Below are positions 17,987 through 26,376 of a stretch of DNA of 64,000 nucleotides, piece by piece. The translations under genes were made by a program, and so were the position numbers. The DNA lies in the NCBI GenBank assembly GCA_002729885.1, contig PBUB01000009.1, positions 1 through 64,000 on the forward strand, in the 5' to 3' direction. Positions within the stretch are counted from its first letter, which is position 1. Each line of letters opens with the position of its first letter. The notes under the pieces are model-generated. The model saw only the letters and a program-made list of their open reading frames with translations, had not been told where the DNA came from and did no database searches. The DNA is from Spirochaetaceae bacterium. GTDB lineage: Bacteria; Spirochaetota; Leptospiria; Leptospirales; Leptonemataceae.

Positions 17987-19057
17987 TCAATCCTTTCCTT
18001 CTACATCAAGGCCCCAGCGTTCCAGAATTTGTCTCAGGGAGCCGTTTTCTCTGATCTTTAGTAATGCGCCATCTACATCTTTAATGGCCGGATCGCCTTT
18101 GCGAAAAACAAAACAATAATGCTCGGACAGATCATGGCTTCTTACCAGGCGCAGTTCTGGACGGGAATCCACCAGGTTATTCAGAACGGGGTAATCGTAA
18201 ACAAATGCATCCACTTTTCCATTTCGCACCAGTCCTACTGCATCGGAAACGCTGTCCACAGGTCGAATCTTTCTGGAGAACCGATGGGCGAAGTCTTCGC
18301 CGGAGCTGCCCGGGATTACTGCAACGGTTCGACCTGTAAGGTCTGCAGGAGATTGAATGGCCGCATGCTGCAACTGAAACAGTGTAAACGCACTTGCGAT
18401 TCCCGCTGTAAGAGAAGAAGCGGTTATCATTGCGGTCACCATCCAGATTCCTGCCAGCACTCTGCCTCGCTTGCCGACCGGTACCAGATCACCGTAACCT
18501 ACAGTTGTAAAGGTTACTATGGCAAACCAGACTCCCTGGCCTATTCCTTTGATAGGATCACGAGACCAGGCATCGTTGGCTTTATTTTCTACCGTCCAGA
18601 TGATGGCGCCCACAATTAGAAGAAGTCCCACCAGGGTGGTTACACCGATCAAGAAAGGCCCGCTTAGAAAGGGCTGAATGGCTCTCCAGAAAGATGTATC
18701 CGAGCGATTTGTAAGTATGGCCGGAGACGTTACGTAAAAAGGATGAGTGAACCCGAAGCGTTCGTATCTTTCCTCTGTGATGGACACCGGGCCCACCACT
18801 ACATCAATTTTTCCCTGATTGAGTAGTGAGAGCATTTCCGTAACAGATCCAGTGGAAACCTGTCTGGACTGCAGATTGGTGTATCTCGCTGCTTCCTGCC
18901 AGATGTCCACCGCTACTCCGGAAGCAGCTTCTGTAGAAATATTAATAAATGGCTCGGAACCTCCGTAACCAACTCTAAGTTCCCGAGCGATTAACGAAGA
19001 TGATGTAGTAAAGGTAATAATTAATGTCAAAGCTACAGCGAAGCTACGAAAGTTCAT
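17987..19057 (-). CDS. GluR0-like ionotropic receptor: periplasmic ligand-binding domain split by a K+ channel pore
   Basis: About 356 residues. A signal peptide (to about residue 26) is followed by a solute-binding type-3 domain lobe (ELRVGYGGSEPFI, GKIDVVVGPVSITEERYERFGFT). Next is a two-helix pore region (about 130-215) with a canonical potassium selectivity filter TTVGYGDLVP, then the second half of the binding domain (TVAVIPGSSGEDFA, GKVDAFVYDYPVLNNLV). This order, with a binding domain interrupted by a potassium-channel pore, is that of prokaryotic glutamate receptor GluR0. The protein should gate potassium flow in response to an extracellular amino acid. Ligand identity is not deducible. 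A start 6 codons earlier (19075) is possible; 19057 gives a cleaner signal peptide. Confidence 0.88.
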   Translation of the reverse strand: MNFRSFAVALTLIITFTTSSSLIARELRVGYGGSEPFINISTEAASGVAVDIWQEAARYTNLQSRQVSTGSVTEMLSLLNQGKIDVVVGPVSITEERYERFGFTHPFYVTSPAILTNRSDTSFWRAIQPFLSGPFLIGVTTLVGLLLIVGAIIWTVENKANDAWSRDPIKGIGQGVWFAIVTFTTVGYGDLVPVGKRGRVLAGIWMVTAMITASSLTAGIASAFTLFQLQHAAIQSPADLTGRTVAVIPGSSGEDFAHRFSRKIRPVDSVSDAVGLVRNGKVDAFVYDYPVLNNLVDSRPELRLVRSHDLSEHYCFVFRKGDPAIKDVDGALLKIRENGSLRQILERWGLDVEGKD

Positions 19058-19139
19058 CTGCACATGATAAATCATCCATTCAGAATTTCAAGTGAGTCTA
19101 TTGCGTTTTTATGCCGGCTGCGAATTGGCCTGGTCAGCG

Positions 19140-20240
19140 TTATAGCTGAATTCCCAGGGGAGTCTTCGTTTTCTCTACGCGAATGCTGCTTTCAATCCTG
19201 TCCAGGGTAGGCCTGTCTGCCACCGGGCCCACCATTACCACCACTGCGATTCCTGAATCTGTTGAGAATATATAGAACCTGGCGGAACTACTGATTCCGT
19301 ATGGTCCCGGAAGCATTACCGACGCATCCATTCGAATGGCATTCACTTCTTTCAATTCTCGCTTTTCTGCTTTTTCGATCTTCTGATGGCCTCTTGCAAA
19401 GAGAAAGCTGTAGTAACCCTTTTCGATCCTGGTCTGCCATTTTTCCATTTCGCCGGCCATTACCACGCCTTCGGAAACTGGATGGTGATCCATAATCAGG
19501 AATGCGCCGTTGGGGGCCGTGAGGCGAATTCCGCTATAGTCGCTGGAGCCGGAGAATGGAACGGGAACCAGCAGAGAGTAGTTTCCATTGCCGGCAACGA
19601 TGCGCTTCAGTTTGTAAGGCTGTTCTTTATGTACCTTGAGGTTTTTGATGGTTTCTATAAACTTTTGACGGTATTTCTCAATGTCCGGGGCTACCAGGTA
19701 GAGAATACCTGCTGTTGGCCTGGAGACGGAATCGGTCCCCTCAAAGCGTCGATTCATGACAACGGCGGCCAGCCACTGACCTTTCTTTCCCGATCCTTCC
19801 AGAAGCGTTACGGATGCGCCTTCCACTTTAGCTCTGGAATCTATGGCTCCGGCCTCTGGAAATAGTATCTCCGGATCCTTTTCGATTTGCTTCAGTAAAC
19901 TCTCCGGTTCCGGGAAATCATAACCAACATTATTATAGACCAGGTACGCGGAATCATCCACCGGAAAAATATGAGCGATGGCTGTGCTGTATGGGGATTC
20001 GCATAGATGTCCCCATCCAGGAAGCTCCAGGTAATCGATAATCAAAGATCCTGATTGGGATCTGGCTTCGCGCGGCAAAAAGGATTCGCATTCTGTATCT
20101 TTGCCGGAATCTTTATCATTGTCTGCATAGAGTGCCGTAGATGTAAACAGGCTCAAGGCCAGAGCTATGGATATATTTCGAATGGTGGCGGGCATTCTTG
20201 CTGGATTCTTTATCACTTCGCTTCGCATAGGTTCCCACAT
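19140..20240 (-). CDS. Secreted hypothetical protein
   Basis: Up to 366 residues. ATGs at 20240, 20228 and 20195 are in frame, and the last gives the most typical signal peptide (ISIALALSLFTSTALYA). The mature part is mixed alpha/beta with no family I recognise. Notable segments are YLELPGWGHLCESPYSTA, TAGILYLVAPDIEKYRQKF and ARFYIFSTDSGIAVVVMVGPV. Two Cys occur near the mature N-terminus. It lies 64 bases before the end of the receptor-channel gene region in the same direction, so it could precede that gene on one transcript. Confidence 0.72.
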   Translation of the reverse strand: MWEPMRSEVIKNPARMPATIRNISIALALSLFTSTALYADNDKDSGKDTECESFLPREARSQSGSLIIDYLELPGWGHLCESPYSTAIAHIFPVDDSAYLVYNNVGYDFPEPESLLKQIEKDPEILFPEAGAIDSRAKVEGASVTLLEGSGKKGQWLAAVVMNRRFEGTDSVSRPTAGILYLVAPDIEKYRQKFIETIKNLKVHKEQPYKLKRIVAGNGNYSLLVPVPFSGSSDYSGIRLTAPNGAFLIMDHHPVSEGVVMAGEMEKWQTRIEKGYYSFLFARGHQKIEKAEKRELKEVNAIRMDASVMLPGPYGISSSARFYIFSTDSGIAVVVMVGPVADRPTLDRIESSIRVEKTKTPLGIQL

Positions 20241-20426
20241 TGTTGAAAATTTATGATTCTGACAAGGTATTCTTTTGCTTCCGGGTTATAATCGCTGCCG
20301 GAATTCTGGAACATCCCTGGAACGCTCCATAGAATGAACATCGGCCGGTCCCTTCTTTCATTTCTGGATCCTGGAAGGATTTTGATCGCCGCTCTCTCTT
20401 AATACTTATCTAAATTCAGTTATCAG

Positions 20427-21530
20427 TTAAATATCGGCCATTTTGATTTCTGCTTTATAGTCCAGGTCTTTACCGGCAAATAAAGGAACCAGTTCATCCG
20501 CACCAAAAGGGTAGCTTTCTGGATTCTTCGTCTTAACTTTTTGAAGCTCCAGCCAGATTCCTGTATCAATCCCCTGTTTGTCATTCAATGGAAGCCCGTA
20601 GAATCGTTCTCCGCGCAGGCATAGAAAGTCTCTTAGAAACGTTTCCAGGTCTTTAAGGTCTCTTCCTGAATTACTGAAAAAGCGTTCGAATGCCATGGCA
20701 TATAGTTCTGGAAAAAAAGGCGCAGTATAAATCCCGGCAGCACAACTATGGGATTCTTTGCGCGACCGCGGATGAGGAGCACTATCTGTGCCTGCAAAAA
20801 CATTGTCATGTTTCAGGCATGCATTGAGGAGAGCTGTACGATCCTCTTCTGTCTTTACCACGGGCAAACAATAATGGTGAGGTTTCAGTCCACCTACCAG
20901 CAAATCGTTGCGAGTAAGTAATAGATGGTGAGGAGTTACAGTGGCTCCCATTCTCTTTCCCTGGGACTCTACGAAGTCTACACCATCCTTTGAACTAACG
21001 TGCTCGAATACAATGCGAAGCTTCTTAAAGCGATTGCAGATCCAGCTCAAATCACCATCTATAAAAGCCTTTTCTCGATCAAATACATCGATGTCGGGCG
21101 AGGTGGATTCTGCATGCACCAGCAATGGAAAATCCAGCTCCTCCATTCTTGCCAGTGTGGATTCAGCTTTTTTTACTGAAGTGAGTCCGTCTTCGGAATT
21201 GGTGGTGGCACCTGCCGGATACAATTTGACCGCGAATACGAAGTCAGAATCCTTTGCTGCCTGAATGTCTGCCGGACTGGTGTTATCTGTGAGATACAGG
21301 GTCATCAGTGGCTGGAAATGTTCGAACTTACAGACTTCACGGATTCGGCTTCTATAGCTAGCTGCTTCTTCTACCGTTCGGATAGGAGGCTTGAGATTGG
21401 GCATTACGATGGCTCGCCGGCATCTGGAAGCAGCATGATTTACGGTTACAGGGAGAACATCTCCGTCGCGAAGATGCAGATGCCAGTCATCGGGCATGGG
21501 AATTCGAATAGTGTTGGTCTCGTTACTCAT
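20427..21530 (-). CDS. pyrC: Dihydroorotase (homodimeric type)
   Basis: A 367-residue amidohydrolase closing carbamoyl-aspartate to dihydroorotate in pyrimidine synthesis. Metal ligands are the paired His in DDWHLHLRDG, the Lys in FAVKLYPAG (carboxylated in the family), His in LLVHAES and FEHVSS, and Asp in FAGTDSAPH. Length and sequence fit the shorter E. coli-like class rather than the CAD-like class. The in-frame TTG at 21533 is adjacent, but the ATG at 21530 is the natural start. It stands alone; pyrF is encoded at 11087. Confidence 0.95.
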   Translation of the reverse strand: MSNETNTIRIPMPDDWHLHLRDGDVLPVTVNHAASRCRRAIVMPNLKPPIRTVEEAASYRSRIREVCKFEHFQPLMTLYLTDNTSPADIQAAKDSDFVFAVKLYPAGATTNSEDGLTSVKKAESTLARMEELDFPLLVHAESTSPDIDVFDREKAFIDGDLSWICNRFKKLRIVFEHVSSKDGVDFVESQGKRMGATVTPHHLLLTRNDLLVGGLKPHHYCLPVVKTEEDRTALLNACLKHDNVFAGTDSAPHPRSRKESHSCAAGIYTAPFFPELYAMAFERFFSNSGRDLKDLETFLRDFLCLRGERFYGLPLNDKQGIDTGIWLELQKVKTKNPESYPFGADELVPLFAGKDLDYKAEIKMADI

Positions 21531-21857
21531 CAATGTGTCTCGTTTTCTTTATTGCATGCAATTCTTTGCAATATACTGGCCTGTTTTCAGGGCCGTTTTT
21601 CAGGAGCGCCATCGTTGCTTCTGCTTCCATCCGTTCCAATCTATACAGTGCTTTATACAGGCAGATCGGTTTTTCGCAAACATCTATTTTGGGTCTTTTT
21701 ATTTTCCCTCAATGCATTCGGCAATAATGCTCGAAAGCGTTTGGGATTGATTACGCAGGCTAAAGGCTATCTATAGAGATAGGCAGCCAGAGTTCACCAA
21801 GTGTCGTTACATGTTGCGACATCGATTCTGGATGCGTTCCGGGCTTCTTAATCAAAA
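21531..21857 (-). other. Intergenic region upstream of pyrC
   Basis: This 327-base stretch lies between the reductase-like gene end and the pyrC start. I see no gene, RNA family or strong hairpin. The pyrC promoter should lie here, but no convincing -35/-10 pair was found. Confidence 0.4.
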
Positions 21858-22550
21858 TTAGTAATTCGTAATCAATCGATTGGCATCTACTCCAATATGA
21901 TTCAATGCCCGTTTTAGAGATTCTCCAAATTCATGCGATCCTATCCAGAGCAATTGACTATCCTTGAGATCTTCTTCGTAGGATTCCAGAGCTTGCTGCA
22001 CCTGACCCGCAAAGAAAACCTGATCGGTTTTCTCTGTTTGCTCATCCAGGCAAAGATGCAGAGAAATAATTCCATCCCTTTCGAGCTGGGCAATCTCATG
22101 GAGAAGAGGTACAGCGCTGAGCTTGAAGGCTGCCTGCCAGAGATGCATTTTGCATCTACTTTCACCGGCTGCTACCTTGCGGATCAATGATCGGAAAGGA
22201 GCGAATCCAGATCCCATGGAAAACATATGAATGTCTGGCTCTCCGCTTTCGCAGCTCAAGGGAAATCCGGGGCCCTGAATGGATCGACATTCAACGGTCT
22301 GGCCGGGAGTCAGCTCCAGCATATCGCCGGCGGCTCCCGGGGCCTGCTTGATAATAAACTCTAGATATGGATCGTCAGGGCTGGATGCCAGCGCGAAGAA
22401 TGCAGGTCGTTCCTGTTCCGGAGAAGTATGAATGATTGCGTACTGGCCTGGAGTTTTGAATTGGTCAAGCAGGCCTTGATCGCCTTCGAAGCGAAGCAGA
22501 TATAGACCATCCGCGGCCCTGCTCTTTTCGCTGAGACTCAGATCCGTCAT
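21858..22550 (-). CDS. Ferredoxin-NADP reductase-like flavoprotein
   Basis: A 230-residue protein with the two-domain layout of the ferredoxin-reductase superfamily: an N-terminal FAD-binding barrel (FKTPGQYAIIHTSPEQERPAFFALASSP) and a C-terminal nucleotide-binding domain (MFSMGSGFAPFRSLIRKV). It is short and has no iron-sulphur domain. Electron partners are not apparent. The usual R-x-Y-S flavin motif reads RPAFFALAS, somewhat like the photosynthesis/dihydroorotate-reductase-like branch. The start overlaps the upstream methyltransferase stop by 4 bases (ATGA), so the two are translationally coupled. Confidence 0.82.
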   Translation of the reverse strand: MTDLSLSEKSRAADGLYLLRFEGDQGLLDQFKTPGQYAIIHTSPEQERPAFFALASSPDDPYLEFIIKQAPGAAGDMLELTPGQTVECRSIQGPGFPLSCESGEPDIHMFSMGSGFAPFRSLIRKVAAGESRCKMHLWQAAFKLSAVPLLHEIAQLERDGIISLHLCLDEQTEKTDQVFFAGQVQQALESYEEDLKDSQLLWIGSHEFGESLKRALNHIGVDANRLITNY

Positions 22551-23458
22551 TTGCGGCCGCCCTTTTTTCTGGCCGCTTTCTTGCTGCTTCCTGTTCTTTT
22601 ACTCGCCTTACCGGATGGACCGGTAGTTTTTCGAGTGCGTAAAGTCTGGGCGTAGCTTTTGCGAGCCGGGTTCTGGGGGCTTCCATAGAATGGGGTTTCC
22701 AGATCTGCCAGTTCCTCGGCCATATATTCAAGGTACGGCTCGCGATTCTGTGTCCTTTCGTAACAGGTAAAGAGTCCCCAGGCCATGCCCGGAAGTACCT
22801 TCGCCAGAGGCTTGCTCATGAAAGGAGGGAAGGGGTAAAAGTTGGATCCGGCCCTCTTTTCGAAGCGAAAGAAGCCTCCCTTTTCTGCCAGGGTCTTTTG
22901 GTCAGGAAGAGTGAAGCTTCGCACGTGAGCACTGAAGCTCTGCTGGGCTGTGGGATGCTGACCAAAGAGAAGAAGCATGCGATTATGAAAACTCGCCAGG
23001 TTGGGGGTGCCCAGAATCAGTCTTCCGCCGGTCTTGAGAATGCGCGAAAACTCGGCAAACATCCAGAATACTTCCTTTACATGCTCCAGGACCTGATTGC
23101 AGATAATTACATCCATGCTGGCATCTGCGAAAGGCCAGGGGTCTCGCTCAATATCCACGGACTCAACATGGATGCCTGCCTGCTTGCAATCCTCAACATA
23201 TGGCGGATAATTCTCCACCCCATGTAGATGCAATCGCGGTGCAGCCAGGATATCTTCCCTTTCCAGTAGATCCGAATAGGCCTGTCTGCAATTTAGAAGG
23301 TCTGTGCCATGTCCACAGCCGGGATCCAGGATATGGAGGTCCGAGGTATTGGGGGCTGCATCCACCAGGGCTCGGGCGGCCCAGCCAGCAATGATGGGGC
23401 GGCCATAGTTTAGTTCCTCGGTTCCCTTCTTCAGGGAATAGGCGATCTTCCTTAGCAT
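22547..23458 (-). CDS. Class I SAM-dependent methyltransferase with basic C-terminal tail
   Basis: A 303-residue protein with the AdoMet fold: LHILDPGCGHGTDLLNCR (motif I), the acidic strand-2 end near LHGVENYPP, DVIICNQVLEHV (motif IV) and LKTGGRLILGTPNLASFHNRM. The last 30 residues are extremely rich in Lys, Arg, Ser and Gly, suggesting nucleic-acid or acidic-surface contact. The substrate is unknown. It is coupled to the reductase-like gene downstream by ATGA and lies 33 bases after the MagIII-like glycosylase gene, forming a three-gene operon. Confidence 0.85.
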   Translation of the reverse strand: MLRKIAYSLKKGTEELNYGRPIIAGWAARALVDAAPNTSDLHILDPGCGHGTDLLNCRQAYSDLLEREDILAAPRLHLHGVENYPPYVEDCKQAGIHVESVDIERDPWPFADASMDVIICNQVLEHVKEVFWMFAEFSRILKTGGRLILGTPNLASFHNRMLLLFGQHPTAQQSFSAHVRSFTLPDQKTLAEKGGFFRFEKRAGSNFYPFPPFMSKPLAKVLPGMAWGLFTCYERTQNREPYLEYMAEELADLETPFYGSPQNPARKSYAQTLRTRKTTGPSGKASKRTGSSKKAARKKGGRK

Positions 23459-23491
23459 GTGTAAGGTAGGATTGGAGCCCCCTCGACCCTG

Positions 23492-24172
23492 TCAAGCCAG
23501 TGCATTCTCACATTCTCGTCGCAGGGGACAGTCCGGGCAGAGTGGGTTCTGTTTCTTGCAGTATGCATTGCCCAGCCTCACAATCAATGCATGAAATTCG
23601 TTGAAGTGCTGCACCAGGGAATCCGGCGCCAGGTGAGCCTGGAAATCGGACTGCACCATATTCTTGAGCAAATCGTAGGAGCCGGCGGATGCACGGGCCG
23701 CAGCGGAATCGTATCTGGCCAGCCATCGATGGGTGTAGGCATCCACTACAAATACAGGAAGCTCCAGGGCATAACAGAGTATGGAATCTGCGGTTTCTGG
23801 GCCGATTCCTTTAATGCTTAGTAGCTCTTTTCGGATGGGCTCGGCCCGGGACGCTTTCTTTCGCAGGAGCAGGGAAGGGCTGTAGCTGTAGCTGGAATAC
23901 CAATCCAGATAATTATGCAGTGTTCGGGCCTTCTGATTGAAATATCCGGAGCTTCGAATGGCCTCCGCAAGATCTGGATGAGGCATTAGATGCATCTTTT
24001 TTGGGCGTAGTGCCTGTAAACTCTTCAACCGATGGATGGCCTTCTCCACATTCCTCCAGGAAGTGTTTTGAGTAAGTATGGCACCCACCATGACCTCAAA
24101 TGCAGTGTCTCCTGGCCACCATTGGGAGGGGCCCAGCGCCTTCAAAAGGGTTTGATAGGGTTTGAGAAACAT
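23492..24172 (-). CDS. Endonuclease III-superfamily DNA glycosylase, MagIII-like
   Basis: A 226-residue HhH-GPD protein. It contains the helix-hairpin-helix LLSIKGIGPETADSILCYA, the catalytic Asp in FVVDAYTHRW, and a C-terminal [4Fe-4S] motif C-x6-C-x2-C-x5-C (YCKKQNPLCPDCPLRREC). Endonuclease III has a Lys in the hairpin that forms a Schiff base for lyase activity; here the corresponding stretch reads PETAD with no Lys. This matches monofunctional glycosylases such as Helicobacter MagIII, which removes 3-methyladenine. A role in alkylation-base repair is inferred. It is first in a minus-strand operon and divergent from a small coiled-coil gene 11 bases away. Confidence 0.88.
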   Translation of the reverse strand: MFLKPYQTLLKALGPSQWWPGDTAFEVMVGAILTQNTSWRNVEKAIHRLKSLQALRPKKMHLMPHPDLAEAIRSSGYFNQKARTLHNYLDWYSSYSYSPSLLLRKKASRAEPIRKELLSIKGIGPETADSILCYALELPVFVVDAYTHRWLARYDSAAARASAGSYDLLKNMVQSDFQAHLAPDSLVQHFNEFHALIVRLGNAYCKKQNPLCPDCPLRRECENALA

Positions 24173-24183
24173 GGGGAAACCTG

Positions 24184-24396
24184 ATGGAAAAAAAGGTGCA
24201 AAATGCCGATAGCTGCACTGTGGACTATGAGGACAAATTACTGAGGCTTCAGAGTTACCGTGAAAAATTGGACGAACTCTGCGATTTTGTCGATCAAGAA
24301 CTGCGGTTCAATCGTCAAAAACGAGAGGAATGGAATCGCCGCACTATCGAATGGAAGGAATCCTACAAAGCGGAGGAGTCCAACGGAAACAATTGA
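24184..24396 (+). CDS. Small predicted coiled-coil protein
   Basis: Seventy residues, highly charged, with heptad-like hydrophobic spacing through YEDKLLRLQSYREKLDELCDFVDQELRFNRQKREEW, so probably helical and perhaps dimeric. No family was recognised. Support is its position immediately upstream of a STAS gene on the same strand, a regular amino-acid composition and an ATG preceded by GGGAAACCTG. It could be an adaptor for the STAS protein (speculative). Confidence 0.6.
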   Translation: MEKKVQNADSCTVDYEDKLLRLQSYREKLDELCDFVDQELRFNRQKREEWNRRTIEWKESYKAEESNGNN

Positions 24397-24424
24397 CTGA
24401 AGCAAATGGCAGGGATTGCTGGAT

Positions 24425-24778
24425 ATGATGGGTACGGACCAAATACTGGTAGAACAGACTGATGATGTACTCATTGTTTCCCTGGCTGGCCGGCTGGATA
24501 TTACCAACTCCGAGGAGTTCGAGAATTCGGTGCTGGAAGCCATGGAGAAAAAGAAAACCCCGGTCATTGTTCGGCTGCAGGATGTTTCCTACATGTCTTC
24601 TTCTGGAGTCAGAGCACTGCTCTCCATCTATCACGCACTCCGCAAGCATGGAAAAGAGCTAATCATTGCCGAGCTTTCTCCGGCAGTGAAAAAGATAATT
24701 TCAGTCACAGAGCTGGACCGGGTATTTCCTGTGCTTGGCAGCCTTGAGAATGCGTTGCAGAAGGTGCGGGCCGAATAA
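24425..24778 (+). CDS. STAS-domain anti-anti-sigma factor (second copy)
   Basis: About 117 residues with the SpoIIAA/RsbV-type STAS fold. DDVLIVSLAGRLDITNSEEFE is the first half, and VRLQDVSYMSSSGVRALL holds the phosphoacceptor Ser in MSSSG. It closely parallels the STAS protein at 4438. The ATG at 24425 or 24428 is preferred over an upstream TTG at 24416 because GCAGGGA lies at 24408-24414. It is followed after 14 bases by the GT39-like gene. Which phosphatase or kinase acts on it is unknown; two SpoIIE proteins are encoded in this window. Confidence 0.9.
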   Translation: MMGTDQILVEQTDDVLIVSLAGRLDITNSEEFENSVLEAMEKKKTPVIVRLQDVSYMSSSGVRALLSIYHALRKHGKELIIAELSPAVKKIISVTELDRVFPVLGSLENALQKVRAE

Positions 24779-24792
24779 CATCCTGTCTGTGC

Positions 24793-26340
24793 ATGCTGTC
24801 CAGATTAACCAGGTTTTCACGCACACTTCGATTCAGTCTTCCCGCCATCCTGGTCCTGGTTCTGCAAATCCAATTTTTTGGCGGTTCCCATCCTCCGCCC
24901 TGGCCGGATGAAGCATTGTTTTCCAATCCAGCCCATGAGCTGGCCCGGGGAAATGGATTTCGCACTATGGTTCTGGAAGGCCTGGTTCCAGGGATGGAAG
25001 AGGCAACTCTGTGGAATTCGCCTCTGTACATGGTAGTTCTTTCCGGTGCCTATCTCGGGGCGGATGAAAGCCTGGCTCTGGGAAGGGCGGTTTCTCTAAT
25101 TATCGCAATCGTTATTCTTCTGGTATTTACCGGATTTCTACAGAGTCTTCAGATAGATGCACCGGTACTTTTTATTGCACCGTTGCTTCTGGCACTGGAT
25201 CCTACCTTTGTACGCGGCGCGAATGTGATTCGTATGGACGGGCTATGTTTGCTGTTCTGTATGCTTGCACTGCAATTTTCCTTTCGCGCCTTTCAATTTC
25301 AGAGGGATCATTATTCCTTTCTGGCCGGGGTATTTCTGGGTCTGGGGGCGCTGTCGCATCCCGCTGCTCTGTACGGTGTTGCTTTTGTTGTTCTTTTTCA
25401 TCTGTTTCGATGGAGGGGCCTGTTCTTTGCAATTTGCGGAGTGCTACTTGCTTTGAGTCCGTGGCTGGCCTACATCGCATCTAACTGGGACATCTTTCAG
25501 TTACAGTTTCTTTCCCAGCTTGTGCGAAAATCCGGGCTTTTGACTCTGTGGGGCGGGCCTACCGGCGGAGTCTTTGTAGTATTTACCTCCCAGTACGGAG
25601 GCGGATTTTTCTCAATGATACTGGTGGGCCTGCTGGTCGCTGCTGTGGCCGGGCAATGGCTCTGGCTCTGGAAAGACATGGTTTCCGACAACGGGATGTT
25701 TCAGTGGAAAACTGCCTGGAGCGGAACTCTTCTGGCATTTCGGCAGAATCGGTACTTTCTTCTATCGCTGGCCTGGCCTGCAGTTACACTTTTCTGCATG
25801 CTCAGCGTTGAAGGCTGGTATGCGATGCACAGCTTTCCCTATCTCCTGCTGGGCAGCGCGGCTCTGTTTGCTCTTCCCTATAAAGAATCCAGACTTCGAT
25901 TGCGCGGGGTATGGATTCTCAGGACTTTCGCAGCAGGAATTCTTTTGCTATCTCTATTAAACACATACCGGCATTTGAGCAAGGATACAGATGAAATAGT
26001 GGATGGGGCCCTGGAACGAATGGTGCAGCAGGCAGGTAAATGCGATTCTGTTTTTGTTCGAATGATTCCTGACCCATATTTTGCTCTTCGAGCAAGTAAT
26101 CCGGACATTCGGTATCTGGAATTTGTGCCTGCAAGACTCAGTTTTCCTGCGGAGTCCGTGGATCAGCAGGCAACACTTGAGTCTGTGGATTGCTTTATCC
26201 TGGATGATACTGGACGGGAAAGCGGCAAAGCAGATGCCTATATTCAGAATAATCGGGAACGATTTGAACGAATCCCTCTGATCTTTTCGGGGCCGGCTCT
26301 GAGCGGGCATCTATATAAGAGGATTTCTTCGGAAAAATAG
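24793..26340 (+). CDS. Polytopic GT39/ArnT-like glycosyltransferase
   Basis: A 515-residue membrane protein with about 10 hydrophobic segments. The N-terminal luminal loop after the first helix contains PPWPDEALFSNPAHELARG, in which the Asp-Glu pair matches the catalytic acidic residue region of lipid-phosphosugar-dependent GT-C enzymes (GT39/GT83 type). The C-terminal 120 residues form a soluble extracytoplasmic domain. Such enzymes transfer a sugar from a polyprenyl-phosphate donor onto lipid or protein outside the cytoplasm. Donor and acceptor are unknown. It follows the STAS gene by 14 bases and precedes the J-domain gene by 36. Confidence 0.78.
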   Translation: MLSRLTRFSRTLRFSLPAILVLVLQIQFFGGSHPPPWPDEALFSNPAHELARGNGFRTMVLEGLVPGMEEATLWNSPLYMVVLSGAYLGADESLALGRAVSLIIAIVILLVFTGFLQSLQIDAPVLFIAPLLLALDPTFVRGANVIRMDGLCLLFCMLALQFSFRAFQFQRDHYSFLAGVFLGLGALSHPAALYGVAFVVLFHLFRWRGLFFAICGVLLALSPWLAYIASNWDIFQLQFLSQLVRKSGLLTLWGGPTGGVFVVFTSQYGGGFFSMILVGLLVAAVAGQWLWLWKDMVSDNGMFQWKTAWSGTLLAFRQNRYFLLSLAWPAVTLFCMLSVEGWYAMHSFPYLLLGSAALFALPYKESRLRLRGVWILRTFAAGILLLSLLNTYRHLSKDTDEIVDGALERMVQQAGKCDSVFVRMIPDPYFALRASNPDIRYLEFVPARLSFPAESVDQQATLESVDCFILDDTGRESGKADAYIQNNRERFERIPLIFSGPALSGHLYKRISSEK

Positions 26341-26376
26341 TGAAAAGCACAGGAATTCGACCGATCCATAAAGCAA

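Noticed and set aside
18119..18619. 166-codon plus-strand frame opposite the GluR0-like gene
   Set aside because: Antisense to the potassium filter and binding domain; Cys/Arg/Ser-rich shadow.
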